64,000 nucleotides of DNA from Magnetospirillum sp. (GTDB lineage Bacteria; Pseudomonadota; Alphaproteobacteria; CACIAM-22H2): the NCBI GenBank assembly GCA_027532905.1, contig JAPZUA010000005.1, forward strand, positions 340,008-404,007, in the 5' to 3' direction. A program made the position numbers and the translations under genes. Shown in pieces: positions 36,503 through 45,990 of the stretch (its first letter is position 1; each line of letters begins with the position of its first letter). Below the pieces are notes generated by a model. It was not told the origin of the DNA. It worked only from the letters and a program-made list of their open reading frames with translations, and did no database searches.

Positions 36503-37722
36503 CAGCGGAACCACCCGTCCTGTACTTCGCCCGCCAGCGTCATGCGCTTGCGCAGCAGCTTTTCGTCGAGTGCCACTTCGGCCAAGACCTTGGCGATCTT
36601 CACGCCCGCATCGCCAAGACCGTAGGGATTGGCGACCGACCGGCAAAGCGACCTGAACGCATCGTCGAACAAGCAGTTTCGCGTTGCGGTGGCGACCGCG
36701 TCGGCATCGTAGCCCGCGTCGAGCACGTTTTCGGCGCGCAGGCGGCCGAGCTGGCGCGAACCGATATTGACGGTCGGGCACCCGAAGGCCGGCGTTTCCT
36801 TGATGCCCGACGACGAGTTGCCCACGCACGCCACGCGGATGGCCGGATCGCGCGCCAGCGCCAGCACGCCGTGATAGAGCCAGCGCCCGAGCGAGCGATG
36901 CATAGAGAGGCCCGGCACACGCTGGCTTGCGAGATTCTCAAGTTTGGCGATGATCGCGCGCCCGCCCGCATCGTTGTTGGGATAAGTCGCAACCACCTGC
37001 ACGCCCTCCTGCGCCAAGCGCTTGAGCGCTTCGAGGGAGGGCTGCGTTTGGGAAGCGGCCTGGTCGAACTCGGTCGTGACCGAATGCTGCGTGAACAGCA
37101 CCACGGGACGCGCTAGATCGAGCCCGAGCTTGGCCGCGACGTCGGCGGGGCGCGCGAAATTTCCGTCTTTGATCATGTCGATCGCGGGGAAGCCAACCGT
37201 GTGCACACGCCAAGCCTCCTCGCCCATCGCCAGCACGCGATTGCTCGCCTGCTGATTGGTCGTGAAATGCAGGTGGGCGAGCTTGCTCATCGCATGGCGC
37301 ACGGAATCGTCGAGCGCACCGCCTTCGGTCAGATCGCCGCCTTCGACATGCGCCGTCGGCACGTTCATCTGCGTGCCGGCGACGACGGCGGCGAACCCTT
37401 CGAAGCGGTCGGCATAGACCACGAGAATGTCGGGCGCAATGCGCTCGAGGGCCGCACTCATCGACAAAATGCCCGAGCCGATAGCGCGTGCCGTGCTCGA
37501 TTTCGAATCCTTCGGCATGTCGATCTTCACTTCGGCATGGATCGCAAAGCCGTCGGCCTCGATCTCCTTCAGCGTGGCGCCGAAATCCGGATCGAGATGC
37601 GCCCCCGATACGATCAGCCGGTAATCGAGATCCGGGTGCGCTTCGATCGCGCGCAAGATCGGATATTGCAGACCGTATTCAGCCCGGTTGCCGGTGAAGA
37701 CGGCGACGATGCGTTTGCTCAT
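36502..37722 (-). CDS. legG: Hydrolysing nucleotide-sugar 2-epimerase (NeuC/LegG-type)
   Basis: A 406-residue member of the UDP-GlcNAc 2-epimerase family, hydrolysing form, which releases the 2-epimerised sugar for the LegI step. It has GNRAEYG at 11-17, YADRFEGFAAVVAG with Asp and Glu in the active-site region, AHVEGGD, and CVGNSSSGIKE as the C-terminal nucleotide-binding motif. It overlaps its neighbours on both sides by one to four bases, so translation is coupled. Length and motifs fit LegG of the GDP-linked pathway rather than non-hydrolysing WecB. Confidence 0.87.
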   Translation of the reverse strand: MSKRIVAVFTGNRAEYGLQYPILRAIEAHPDLDYRLIVSGAHLDPDFGATLKEIEADGFAIHAEVKIDMPKDSKSSTARAIGSGILSMSAALERIAPDILVVYADRFEGFAAVVAGTQMNVPTAHVEGGDLTEGGALDDSVRHAMSKLAHLHFTTNQQASNRVLAMGEEAWRVHTVGFPAIDMIKDGNFARPADVAAKLGLDLARPVVLFTQHSVTTEFDQAASQTQPSLEALKRLAQEGVQVVATYPNNDAGGRAIIAKLENLASQRVPGLSMHRSLGRWLYHGVLALARDPAIRVACVGNSSSGIKETPAFGCPTVNIGSRQLGRLRAENVLDAGYDADAVATATRNCLFDDAFRSLCRSVANPYGLGDAGVKIAKVLAEVALDEKLLRKRMTLAGEVQDGWFR

Positions 37723-38558
37723 TTCAGATCCGCGGCAAGTTGCGAAAGCCCGTCGTCGAGCGACGTGCGGGCGGTCCATGAAAGCTTCGCGGCGAGGGCC
37801 GCACAATCCAGCACCAAATGCGAGACCGTACTTTGCGGTGCCGTCTCGACGATTTCGCGGTCCGGCTTGCCGAAACGCGTTGCGAGCATCCGCGCCAAGG
37901 AACGTGCCGAAATGCCGCGTCCCGTGCCGACGTTCCAGATGCCGCCGGCGCGCGCGGTTGCGACGCGCATGAACGCGGCCACGGCATCGGCGACCCACAA
38001 ATAGTCGCGCACGGGCCCGCCGTCGCGAATCTTGATTGGTCCCGCCGTATGGCACTGCGCCAGAATGTCGGACAGCACGTTGTTGGCGGCCATGCCCGGC
38101 CCGTAGAGATTTGCAAGCCGCAACGCAGCGCCGCCTTGTGCCAAAGCGGCGTTCTCTGCGGCATGCTTGGCGCGCGCATAGACACTTGCGGGCGAAACGG
38201 CTTCGTCTTCGCGATGCGCGTGGATCTGAGCATCGCCGTAGACCGCTGCCGACGACGCAACGACGACGAACGCCCAGTCGCGCGCATAAAGAAGCCGTGC
38301 GCGTTCGCGGGCCGCTTCCACATGCGCTTCACCCGCCGCTTGCGCGGCAGCAAGATCGCGCGTGTCGGCAACATCGACAAGCACGCAGTCGCGGCCCGGC
38401 GGAACGAGATCGGCATAGTCGCCGATCTGCAGCGCTTTGCCGTTCGGCGGCGCCGGGATCGGTCGGCGTGCGACGGCAAGAACGCTTGACCCTTGCGCCG
38501 AGAGCGCACGCACGAGATGGGTGCCGACGAACCCGCTTGCACCCGTCACCACGAACAT
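37719..38558 (-). CDS. NAD-dependent epimerase/dehydratase (SDR) in the leg operon
   Basis: A 279-residue SDR with the Rossmann loop TGASGFVGTHL (5-15), VASSAAVYG, a YARAK motif in place of YxxxK, and LANLYGPGM. It is shorter than LegB and GalE and lies between legG and legI, overlapping legG by ATGA and 4 bp from legI. It could reduce or epimerise the precursor or product. Campylobacter ptm loci carry a comparable unassigned oxidoreductase. Function not known. Confidence 0.72.
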   Translation of the reverse strand: MFVVTGASGFVGTHLVRALSAQGSSVLAVARRPIPAPPNGKALQIGDYADLVPPGRDCVLVDVADTRDLAAAQAAGEAHVEAARERARLLYARDWAFVVVASSAAVYGDAQIHAHREDEAVSPASVYARAKHAAENAALAQGGAALRLANLYGPGMAANNVLSDILAQCHTAGPIKIRDGGPVRDYLWVADAVAAFMRVATARAGGIWNVGTGRGISARSLARMLATRFGKPDREIVETAPQSTVSHLVLDCAALAAKLSWTARTSLDDGLSQLAADLK

Positions 38559-38562
38559 CGCG

Positions 38563-39603
38563 TCAGCCGAGGCCGACCACGTCGTCGGGCGCGATATGCA
38601 CGTCGGCCGGGATGTCGCGGCTGGCGCGCTTGCCGACCACGTCTTCGAAGCGGTCGGCTTTCAACTGGCCCGTGCCCGGACGCTTCACCCAGATATTGTC
38701 GCGGCTGAATACGGCGCCGGCCTTGATCGGGGCGATCGACACGACCGTCGCATAGGCGAAGTCGATGACAGGCTGTTCTTCGGCAAGGATCGTCTTGCCG
38801 CCGCCGCGCGCCTGCCACACGGCTTTCGAGCCCGTCACGAGATGCGCAAGTTCGTCCGGCTCGATCGAGATGGGCGTATCGGGGCCTGGCCATGCGCGCG
38901 ACACGGTGAAATGCTTCTCGAGGATGCTCGCCCCCAGCGCCACCGCACCGAGGCACGTATAGATGTTGAGCGAATGGTCCGACAGACCGATCGGTGCGCT
39001 TGGAAATGCCTGCTGCAGATCGCCGATACCGCCGAGCCGCACTTTCTCGTAAGGCGTGGGATACATGCTCGTGCAGTGCAAGAGCGCGTAAGGTACGCGG
39101 CCTTCGAGAACGGCCACCGACCGGCGCACCGAGGCAAGATCGTTCATGCCGGTCGACAGGATGACCGGCTTGCCCAGGCGCGCGATATGGTCGAGCAGCG
39201 GCAGATTGTTGCACTCACCCGAACCGATCTTGAAGGCCGGCACGCCCATCGCGTCGAGCCGGTCGGCCGCCTCGCGCGAAAATGGCGTCGAGAGATACGT
39301 GACGCCCTTGTGCGCGCAATAGGCCTGCACGCGGCGCTCTTCGTCTTCGGTCAGTTCGCAGCGCTTGATGATGTCCCACAATTTCTCGGACGAGATTTCG
39401 CCCGGCGTCATGTCGGTGGGCACCATCTCCTTTTCGGTGATGTGGCACTGGAATTTCACGACCTCCGCACCCGCTCCCACGGCCGCATCGACCATGGCGA
39501 TCGCCTTGTCGAAGCTGCCTTCGTGGTTGATGCCGACTTCGACGATCACGAGCGGCGGATGGTCGGGGCCGATCTTGCGGCCGGCGATTTCGAATGCGGG
39601 CAT
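38563..39603 (-). CDS. legI: N,N'-diacetyllegionaminate synthase (NeuB2 type)
   Basis: A 346-residue synthase condensing PEP with the 2,4-diamino-6-deoxy hexose to give a legionaminic acid. The barrel shows VEVGINHEGS (21-30), VVKFQCH, STPFSREA, the metal ligands His210 in GLSDH and His231 in EKHFTV, and a C-terminal SAF domain (about 285-346). An ATG start at 39603 is preceded by CAGGAG 8 bases upstream. It is most like the Campylobacter NeuB2/LegI subgroup. It sits in the same operon as legG and the CMP transferase, so all late steps of the Leg route are present. Confidence 0.87.
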   Translation of the reverse strand: MPAFEIAGRKIGPDHPPLVIVEVGINHEGSFDKAIAMVDAAVGAGAEVVKFQCHITEKEMVPTDMTPGEISSEKLWDIIKRCELTEDEERRVQAYCAHKGVTYLSTPFSREAADRLDAMGVPAFKIGSGECNNLPLLDHIARLGKPVILSTGMNDLASVRRSVAVLEGRVPYALLHCTSMYPTPYEKVRLGGIGDLQQAFPSAPIGLSDHSLNIYTCLGAVALGASILEKHFTVSRAWPGPDTPISIEPDELAHLVTGSKAVWQARGGGKTILAEEQPVIDFAYATVVSIAPIKAGAVFSRDNIWVKRPGTGQLKADRFEDVVGKRASRDIPADVHIAPDDVVGLG

Positions 39604-39637
39604 GGGGGCACTCCTGACGGGCGAAGGTCGCGGTAGC

Positions 39638-40777
39638 TCAGCTTACGGACGGGATCTCGACTTCGACGACGGCCAAGATCGTCTTGAGCAGCGCCTGAAG
39701 TTCGGGATGGCGGCGGGCGGGATCGAAATCGGCCGCACGCGCGATCTGGGCGAGGAACGCAAAAACACGCATCGCGGCAAGGGCGCGCAGATCGACCGTT
39801 GCGCGCAGACCGTTCAGTGTCGCGATCAGGCGCTTGAACAAGGCGGCCGTCTCGCGGATTTCGGGCTCTTCGTAGAGCGCTTCGTCGAGCTGATCGACTT
39901 CTTTTGCGGGCGCCAGCAATCCGCGCGCCGCCTCGATCGCGGCGGCGTCGGGTGCGCGCACCTTGCGCAGCGTGACGACGGTCGCCGCACGCGCGAACTG
40001 ATGGTCGACGTCGCGCCCGATCGGATCGATCCCCGAACTCGAGGCGACCTCGAAACCGAGCAGCTCCATCGCGCGCAGATAGGTTGCGACCGTGTAGAGC
40101 CTTGCCTGGCGCGTGAAAACGCCGTCCATGTAGATGGAGGTGAGGTAGTTGTCCTTGACCTGGTCCGAGTAGAACAGCCGCGCGCCGACATAGTCGGCGC
40201 CGAAGCGGTAGCCGGGCGGCACCACGTTGCTGCCGTACATGAGCGTGCGCAGCGCATAGAGCACAAAATTGTCGAACGTGCCCGAGCGGTAGAAGTAGAG
40301 CCAAAACATGCCGCCGGTCTTAAGCGCCGCCGCACAGTTCGAAATGCCGCGACCGACATCCGAAAAATGCTGCACGATGCCGTTCAGATACACGAAGTCG
40401 AACTTGTCGTGACCGAGATCGGCGTCGACGATATCGCAGCACGTCGTCTGCAGGCGGGCCGCGAGCCCGGCATCGCTGCGATAGGCCGACATGCGCGCGA
40501 CGTTCTCGGGGCTGATGTCGAAATGCTCGACGCGCTTGGCGCCGAGTTCGAGAAAGACCAGCGCCTGGCGCCCGGTGCCGACATCCATCACGTTCCAGTC
40601 GGCCATGGATTCCGGCCGAATGCCGGATTTGCGCAGATCGCGCAGCATCGACTTGCGATAGCCGTCGAGTACCTGCGGATCGGCGAGCGAATCCCACACC
40701 TTGTCGCGATCGGCAAGGATGGCCCCGGATCCCAGCGTGTAGCGTCCGTAGACGGTCGTTTGCTCCGACATGTCCAT
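39638..40777 (-). CDS. Class I SAM-dependent methyltransferase
   Basis: A 379-residue protein with a SAM motif MDVGTGRQALVF (about residues 64-75), FDISPENV and DFVYLNGIVQHFSDVG, and a long C-terminal extension rich in helices (residues 270-379). It is encoded 24 bp after the carbamoyltransferase and 34 bp before legI. Methylation of the Leg-containing glycan or of the carbamoylated sugar is plausible. The start among ATG 40777, ATG 40771 and GTG 40795 cannot be settled. Confidence 0.75.
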   Translation of the reverse strand: MDMSEQTTVYGRYTLGSGAILADRDKVWDSLADPQVLDGYRKSMLRDLRKSGIRPESMADWNVMDVGTGRQALVFLELGAKRVEHFDISPENVARMSAYRSDAGLAARLQTTCCDIVDADLGHDKFDFVYLNGIVQHFSDVGRGISNCAAALKTGGMFWLYFYRSGTFDNFVLYALRTLMYGSNVVPPGYRFGADYVGARLFYSDQVKDNYLTSIYMDGVFTRQARLYTVATYLRAMELLGFEVASSSGIDPIGRDVDHQFARAATVVTLRKVRAPDAAAIEAARGLLAPAKEVDQLDEALYEEPEIRETAALFKRLIATLNGLRATVDLRALAAMRVFAFLAQIARAADFDPARRHPELQALLKTILAVVEVEIPSVS

Positions 40778-40801
40778 TCGTACTGTTTGCCCCACCGGAT
40801 C

Positions 40802-42649
40802 TCAGCCGAGAATTTCGGCCAATCTACCGGCTGCGGCGACCTTGTACAGCAATCGGTCGCCCGGCAGCGCCAAAAACGCAAGTTCCGACAGCGCCACGGT
40901 TCGCGCGGCATCCGAAACCGACCGGTTCATCGGATCGCCGTGCAGGTTGAGCGACGTGTTCAGAAGGGCGAATACGCCCGTCAGAGACGAAAACGCGTCG
41001 ATGATCGCCCAATAGCCGGGATTGACGTCGCGCGAGACGAATTGCGGCCGCGCGCTGAAATCGCCCGGATGCAGGGCGGCAGGTATCTCCGTGCGGGCCA
41101 GCGCCGTCGTCTGGTAGCCGACCGTCATGAACGGCGCCACGATGCCCTTGGGTATCTGGAGATAGAGATGCGCCTTTTCCGCCAGCATCGACGGCGTGAA
41201 CGGCATCCAAAAATCGCGATTTTTGATCGCGTCGTTGATGCGCTTCAGATTCGCCGGGTTCTTCGGGTTCGCGAGGATCGAACGGTTGCCGAGCGCGCGC
41301 GCGCCGAATTCCATGGGGCCGCAGGCCCGCGCCACGATCTGGTCCGCGGCAAGCAGGCGCGCCAATTCGCGCGGGCCGACGCCAGACCGCTCCGAATAGT
41401 CGGCGACGTTCGCGTTCGCGCGCGCGATGCCGTGACGCCAGTCGTTCTCCGGATCGTCGGCGCGGTCGGCTCCGAGATAAACGTGGGTCATCGGCTGCGG
41501 GGCCGCTTTTACGCCCGCCGCAACGGCGAAGACAGCACCGATCGGCGTCGATTCGTCGCCGCCCGAGGCCGGCACGCTGAGACGGTCGAGTCCGGGCAGA
41601 TCGACAAGCATGCCGTTGGTCTTGATGTTCATCGCAAGCCCGCCCGAGAAACACAGGCTGCGCTTGCCGGTCTTCTCCAGCCAATGGCTGGTCCAGGCCC
41701 GCGTGAGGGACGTGCACCAGTTCTGCAAGGCGGTCGCGACGTTGTCGAAGCGATGGCCTTCGAGACGGTCCTTGAGATCGAAATAGCTGTCGACGAGAGG
41801 GCGGTCTTGCACGAATTTTCCGTCGCGGAAATCGAGCGCTTCGAAAAAGATCCGTTCGACGTCGCGGATGTATTTGCTGGGCCGCGTGTAGCCCGACAGC
41901 CCCATGACCTTGTATTCGTGCTCGAGCGGCTTCATGCCCAGGATCAGCGTCGTGAAGCGGTAGATGCGCGCCACGCCATGGTCGCGGCCGCCCGCGAGTT
42001 TAACGAGGGTCCCGTCTTCGGCGACGACGCTCGCACTCCAGTTCTGCCCGTCGCCCCACGAATCGGCCGTCAAGACGAGCGTGTCCGCCCAATGGGCACG
42101 GTCGATCGCGGCACCGTAGAACGCGTAGTAGGCATGGCATTCGTGGTGGTCGACCGTCTCGGCGGGGCCCTGCCAGCCGATCCCTTGCGCCAGCACGCGC
42201 GGTCGTTCGACGTCGCCGAGATAGCGGATCGATTCCGCCATCGGCATCGACATGAGCTTGTCTGCATCGACATTGTGGTCGGCATTGAGACGCTCGCCTG
42301 CGCGATACATGTCGCGCCAGTACGCGCCGTCGTTGGCTTTGCCTTCGTAGAAAATCGGGCGCCAATAGGCGCGCATCTCCGCGACGTGGTCGTGCACGGT
42401 GAAGTCCGAGTAGCGGCTGACGGCAAGACCCACGGGATCGATTTCGCGCGTGGCATGCGCAACCGTGTCGATTCGGGACGAATCGCCGCCCAGATGCGCC
42501 GCCACGAGATGCTTGATCGCCCGCAGCGGAAACGCGACTTGGTTTTTGCGCTTCGTGAAGCGTTCCTCTTGGACCGCGCCGACGATGCGGCCGTCGACCA
42601 TCAAGGCCGCCGTCGAGTTGTGTCCGCAATGGATACCGAGAATGTTCAT
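40802..42649 (-). CDS. NodU/CmcH-family carbamoyltransferase
   Basis: A 615-residue carbamoyltransferase. The N-terminal ASKHA-fold domain starts with ILGIHCGHNSTAALMVDG and carries DHHECHAYYAFYG, with the conserved His residues; the C-terminal domain has the typical ACGPMEFGARALGNRSILA. Such enzymes make carbamoyl-AMP from carbamoyl phosphate and transfer the carbamoyl group to a sugar hydroxyl. It is encoded between a GT-B gene and a methyltransferase in the Leg operon, so O-carbamoylation of this nonulosonic acid or its neighbour is probable. Acceptor is inferred. Confidence 0.88.
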   Translation of the reverse strand: MNILGIHCGHNSTAALMVDGRIVGAVQEERFTKRKNQVAFPLRAIKHLVAAHLGGDSSRIDTVAHATREIDPVGLAVSRYSDFTVHDHVAEMRAYWRPIFYEGKANDGAYWRDMYRAGERLNADHNVDADKLMSMPMAESIRYLGDVERPRVLAQGIGWQGPAETVDHHECHAYYAFYGAAIDRAHWADTLVLTADSWGDGQNWSASVVAEDGTLVKLAGGRDHGVARIYRFTTLILGMKPLEHEYKVMGLSGYTRPSKYIRDVERIFFEALDFRDGKFVQDRPLVDSYFDLKDRLEGHRFDNVATALQNWCTSLTRAWTSHWLEKTGKRSLCFSGGLAMNIKTNGMLVDLPGLDRLSVPASGGDESTPIGAVFAVAAGVKAAPQPMTHVYLGADRADDPENDWRHGIARANANVADYSERSGVGPRELARLLAADQIVARACGPMEFGARALGNRSILANPKNPANLKRINDAIKNRDFWMPFTPSMLAEKAHLYLQIPKGIVAPFMTVGYQTTALARTEIPAALHPGDFSARPQFVSRDVNPGYWAIIDAFSSLTGVFALLNTSLNLHGDPMNRSVSDAARTVALSELAFLALPGDRLLYKVAAAGRLAEILG

Positions 42650-42665
42650 CCTGCAATCTTTCGAA

Positions 42666-44306
42666 TCAGTTCGACACGTTGCTGAGCGCGTAGCCGTCGG
42701 CGCGGCGCATTTTGGCTTTGTGGTAGTGCTGCTCGCCCGACCGCCACCACGCGGCGATTTCGGCGATTTCGCGCGCCACGGGGCCAGGATTTTCGGCGAA
42801 AAGCGGCGGCAGACCGCCATAGAGCGCATCGCGCCGCGAATCGTCTTCGAACACGAAGCGGCCTTGCCAGTCGGCGGCACAGAACCACCAGCCGGCGTAG
42901 ATTTCCGCACGACGCCGGTCGCCGACTGCGTCGCGCGACGTCCACCAGCGACGCGACAGGCAATCCGTGTATTCGGCGCGCGACTGAGCCACATGCGCAA
43001 AGCCCGCACGATGGTACTTGCCGACGTCCGGCAACAGCACCGGCTTGCCGATTGCTGCGAACTCGACGCCCGACGTGCCGTGGTACGTGACCAGAGCGTC
43101 GATCGCCTGCATGACGGCGCCGTTGTTCCAGTCGGCCGGACACAGCGCGATGTTGGGGCCCGTCGCCATCTGCGGCAGAAGTTCCGTCAGCGACGGTCCG
43201 CCGAATACTGTTTCGGCCGGATGCGGCTTGAAAAGCCAGTTCACATCGCGATTGGCCGCCGCCGCCGCCGCCGTCACCGCGATCCAATCGCGGAAATCGC
43301 GGAAATTGCGCATGCCCAGTTGATGCGGCCAGTCGAACCAGTTCGACGCATAGACGGCGACGATTGGCTTCGCCGGATCCCAGCCGAAACGTTCGGCGAC
43401 CGCCGCCCGATCGACGAAGCCGAGCCTTTGCCGAAAGGCAAGCAAGGCGGCAAGATCGTCCGACTTGCCGCGCATGCGCGCATCGACGTAGCGGCTGCCG
43501 ATCGCCTGAAGCAGGGTTGCCTTTTCGTCGGGCAGCCCGTCGATTTCTTCGTGCGTCGGCTGGTCGTAGAACTCGAAAAGGTCGTCCGGCTTGTCCATCC
43601 GCGCATAACGCAAAACGCCGAACAGGCCGAATGCCAGGATCGTCGGTATGCCGCGCTGCAGCGCCTGCCAAGCAAGCCCGCCGCAACGGAAGCCGAATGG
43701 ATGGCTTACGACCAACAAGTCCGGTTTGGCCGCGTCGAGGATTTCGCGCGCACGCGCAAAACAAGCAAGCGCCTGGGCGACATTGGGCACGAAATCGGCC
43801 CGCAGCGGATCGACGCTGGGCAAACGCTGCGCCTTGAGAACGCCGTCGTAGAGGATCGCCGGATTCATGCCGCCGGGCAGCTGCCACGCCATGACGCCGT
43901 CGGGATCGTGCGTCTGCGCGGCGAGCTTTTGCGCTGCGTCGCGCGTTCGGCTGTCGGGCGCCACCTCGCCGAAATCGTAGATTTCCGAGATGCCCAAGCG
44001 GCCGAACATGCCGCGAACTTGGCGACGCTTGAACGGACCGACGAGGCCGACTTCGCGCGCCTGCGCGAGCCCCAGCGACCGGCGCAGCAGCGCGTAGCGC
44101 GCCCAAAAGTTCGGATTGTCGAACGTGCCGTCGACCAGGACGGTGCCCGAAAATCGCGCGTCGCCCGCGCGCGCGAACGCATCCAGAAAAGCGTCCGCGC
44201 GGTCGCGTTCTTTGGCGCTTTCGCGTCCCGCCGGCGACAGATCGAACGCGGCCGCACGGATCCAGTCGTACGTGCTGCCCGCAAATCGGCGCAACGACAG
44301 CGTCAT
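42666..44306 (-). CDS. Putative GT-B glycosyltransferase (capsule/LPS type)
   Basis: A 546-residue protein with a GT-B layout: an N-terminal region with GPFKRRQVRGMF, a middle VSHPFGFRCGG and YASNWFDWPHQLG, and a C-terminal LFKPHPAETVFGG followed by LVTYHGTSGVEFAAIGKPVLLPD, similar to the donor-binding half of capsule polysaccharide transferases. It overlaps the legF-like gene by ATGA, which makes it a good candidate for the legionaminic acid transferase. No catalytic motif lets me name a CAZy family. Confidence 0.62.
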   Translation of the reverse strand: MTLSLRRFAGSTYDWIRAAAFDLSPAGRESAKERDRADAFLDAFARAGDARFSGTVLVDGTFDNPNFWARYALLRRSLGLAQAREVGLVGPFKRRQVRGMFGRLGISEIYDFGEVAPDSRTRDAAQKLAAQTHDPDGVMAWQLPGGMNPAILYDGVLKAQRLPSVDPLRADFVPNVAQALACFARAREILDAAKPDLLVVSHPFGFRCGGLAWQALQRGIPTILAFGLFGVLRYARMDKPDDLFEFYDQPTHEEIDGLPDEKATLLQAIGSRYVDARMRGKSDDLAALLAFRQRLGFVDRAAVAERFGWDPAKPIVAVYASNWFDWPHQLGMRNFRDFRDWIAVTAAAAAANRDVNWLFKPHPAETVFGGPSLTELLPQMATGPNIALCPADWNNGAVMQAIDALVTYHGTSGVEFAAIGKPVLLPDVGKYHRAGFAHVAQSRAEYTDCLSRRWWTSRDAVGDRRRAEIYAGWWFCAADWQGRFVFEDDSRRDALYGGLPPLFAENPGPVAREIAEIAAWWRSGEQHYHKAKMRRADGYALSNVSN

Positions 44307-44989
44307 CGGGGCGCGTAGCCGAGGCGCGCGCGCGTCTCGGCGAGCACGCGCTCGCCAAGCGCCAGATCGAGCGCGGTGTCGATGTCGACTTCGTCGAACG
44401 GTCGCGGCACCTCGAATGCGCGCACGCGCTCGCCGGTTAGGCTTCTGCGCTCGAACATCGTTTCGGCTGTCGTCAGATAGAGCCAGCCGTTTTCGTACCA
44501 TGTCGGTGAGGTCAGCCGCGACTGCGCGCCGAATTCGTAGTTCGGTCGATACCAGCCGTCTTCGACCGTGCCGATCTTGAGCGGACGCTGGCTCACCGCC
44601 ACGAGCGAGTCGCAAGGTTGGGCGGCGTATTCGGCGCACGCTTGCAGCACCATATCGCGCGGGCGCACCGGGCAGGTCGGCTGCAGCAGCATCACGTCAG
44701 CAAAGTCGCGCCCGCTTTTGCGCACCGTTTCGCCCGCATGGATCATCGCATCCAGCGTCGAGCTGTCGTCGCGCGCAAGCTCAGGCGGACGCATAACGAT
44801 TTCGGCACCGCAGGCGCCGGCGATTTTTGCGATCGCAGCGTCGTCGGTCGAGACGACGCAGATCGTGTCGGGCAGCGTTCGTGCAAGCGCGATCGACCAG
44901 GCGACCAACGGATGGCCGCCGAACGGAAGGATGTTTTTGCCCGGCAACCTTTTGGAGCCGCCGCGCGCCGGAACAATCGCCAGCATCAT
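44303..44989 (-). CDS. legF: CMP-legionaminate cytidylyltransferase (NeuA/PtmB type)
   Basis: A 228-residue cytidylyltransferase activating the LegI product as its CMP sugar. It has the CTP loop VPARGGSKRLPGKN (6-19), STDDAAIA, LLQPTCPVR, YENGWLYLTT and the terminal PRPFDEVDIDTALDL with the metal-binding Asp pair. The ATG at 44989 follows a second in-frame ATG only three bases away; an upstream ATG at 45028 would add 13 residues but approach the divergent gene. It heads the minus-strand leg operon and faces the aldo/keto reductase gene. Confidence 0.83.
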   Translation of the reverse strand: MMLAIVPARGGSKRLPGKNILPFGGHPLVAWSIALARTLPDTICVVSTDDAAIAKIAGACGAEIVMRPPELARDDSSTLDAMIHAGETVRKSGRDFADVMLLQPTCPVRPRDMVLQACAEYAAQPCDSLVAVSQRPLKIGTVEDGWYRPNYEFGAQSRLTSPTWYENGWLYLTTAETMFERRSLTGERVRAFEVPRPFDEVDIDTALDLALGERVLAETRARLGYAPR

Positions 44990-45039
44990 GACGGTGTTTT
45001 TCGGCTTTCCAAAGGGGAGCGCCGACATATGATGTCGCA

Positions 45040-45990
45040 ATGAAAAACAGGCAAGACGCTGACTCCTTGGGACACGGCCCGTATTTCGTGCTGGGCACCG
45101 TCCAACTTGGGCTGCCCTATGGCATTGCCAACAAAACGGGCCAACCCGACTCCGCGCAGGCTGAGGCGATTCTGGCGGCTGCCTTTGCGGACGGAGTACG
45201 ATGGCTCGACACGGCGCGCGCCTACGGCGATTCAGAAGCGCGCATCGCGACGGCGCTGCGCGCGTGGCGCGGCAGCCACGTTTCGGTCGCGACAAAACTC
45301 GATCCGCTGGCCGCACTTGATGCCGATTCGGCCGTCGCAGAGGCCGAGGCGAGCGTCGCACGGTCGCGCGCGACGCTTGGGTTGGCGCGGATCGACAGCC
45401 TGCTTCTGCATCGCGCCGCACATCGTACTGCCTGGGGCGGTGCCGTTTGGATGGCGCTGCGCCGATTGCGCGACGCAGGCCAAATTGGCCGCCTCGGGGT
45501 CTCGGTCGCATCGCCCGAGGAACTCGGCGCCGCCCTCGACGATGCGGACGTTTCGCACGTGCAGCTTCCTTTCAATGTGCTCGATGGACGCTGGGCCGCG
45601 AGCGGCATGATCGCGCGGCTGCGGGCGGCACGTCCGCGCGTGTGCGTGCATGTGCGCAGCGTGCTGCTGCAAGGACTGCTCGCTGACCGACCGGAAACGG
45701 CTTGGCCCGCAATCCCCGATCTCGACGCAGTCGATATTCGCCGACGCCTGCGCGCCGTTGCGGAGCGCACGGGCTATCAGAGTGTCGGCGCGCTGGCGAT
45801 CGGATTTGCGCGCGCGCAAGATTGGATCGACGGCATCGTGATTGGCGCTGAAACGCCGCAACAAGTCGGGCAGCTCGCCGGATTTTTTGCGAATCCGCCG
45901 CCGGATTGCGCCGCGCTGGAGGCCGCGCAACGCAGCCTTCCGCGCGTTCCAGACGAACTGTTGGATCCTTCGCGGTGGCCACGGCAATGA
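45040..45990 (+). CDS. Aldo/keto reductase
   Basis: A 316-residue AKR with the complete catalytic tetrad set: DTARAYG (Asp, Tyr about residues 52-57), ATKLD (Lys about 84) and LLLHRA (His about 121), and C-terminal IVIGAETPQQ for cofactor binding. It probably reduces a keto-sugar or its aldehyde. It is the first of two + strand genes lodged between the leg and pse operons, overlapping the next by ATGA. A -10-like TATGAT at 45028-45033 lies so close to the ATG that a leaderless transcript is possible. Confidence 0.85.
   Translation: MKNRQDADSLGHGPYFVLGTVQLGLPYGIANKTGQPDSAQAEAILAAAFADGVRWLDTARAYGDSEARIATALRAWRGSHVSVATKLDPLAALDADSAVAEAEASVARSRATLGLARIDSLLLHRAAHRTAWGGAVWMALRRLRDAGQIGRLGVSVASPEELGAALDDADVSHVQLPFNVLDGRWAASGMIARLRAARPRVCVHVRSVLLQGLLADRPETAWPAIPDLDAVDIRRRLRAVAERTGYQSVGALAIGFARAQDWIDGIVIGAETPQQVGQLAGFFANPPPDCAALEAAQRSLPRVPDELLDPSRWPRQ

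Noticed and set aside
39365..42685. A 1106-codon open frame on the + strand opposite the Leg operon
   Set aside because: It lies antisense to legI, a methyltransferase and a carbamoyltransferase that have clear family motifs. Long antisense frames are common in GC-rich DNA, and its translation is Arg/His/Asp-rich with no recognisable domain.
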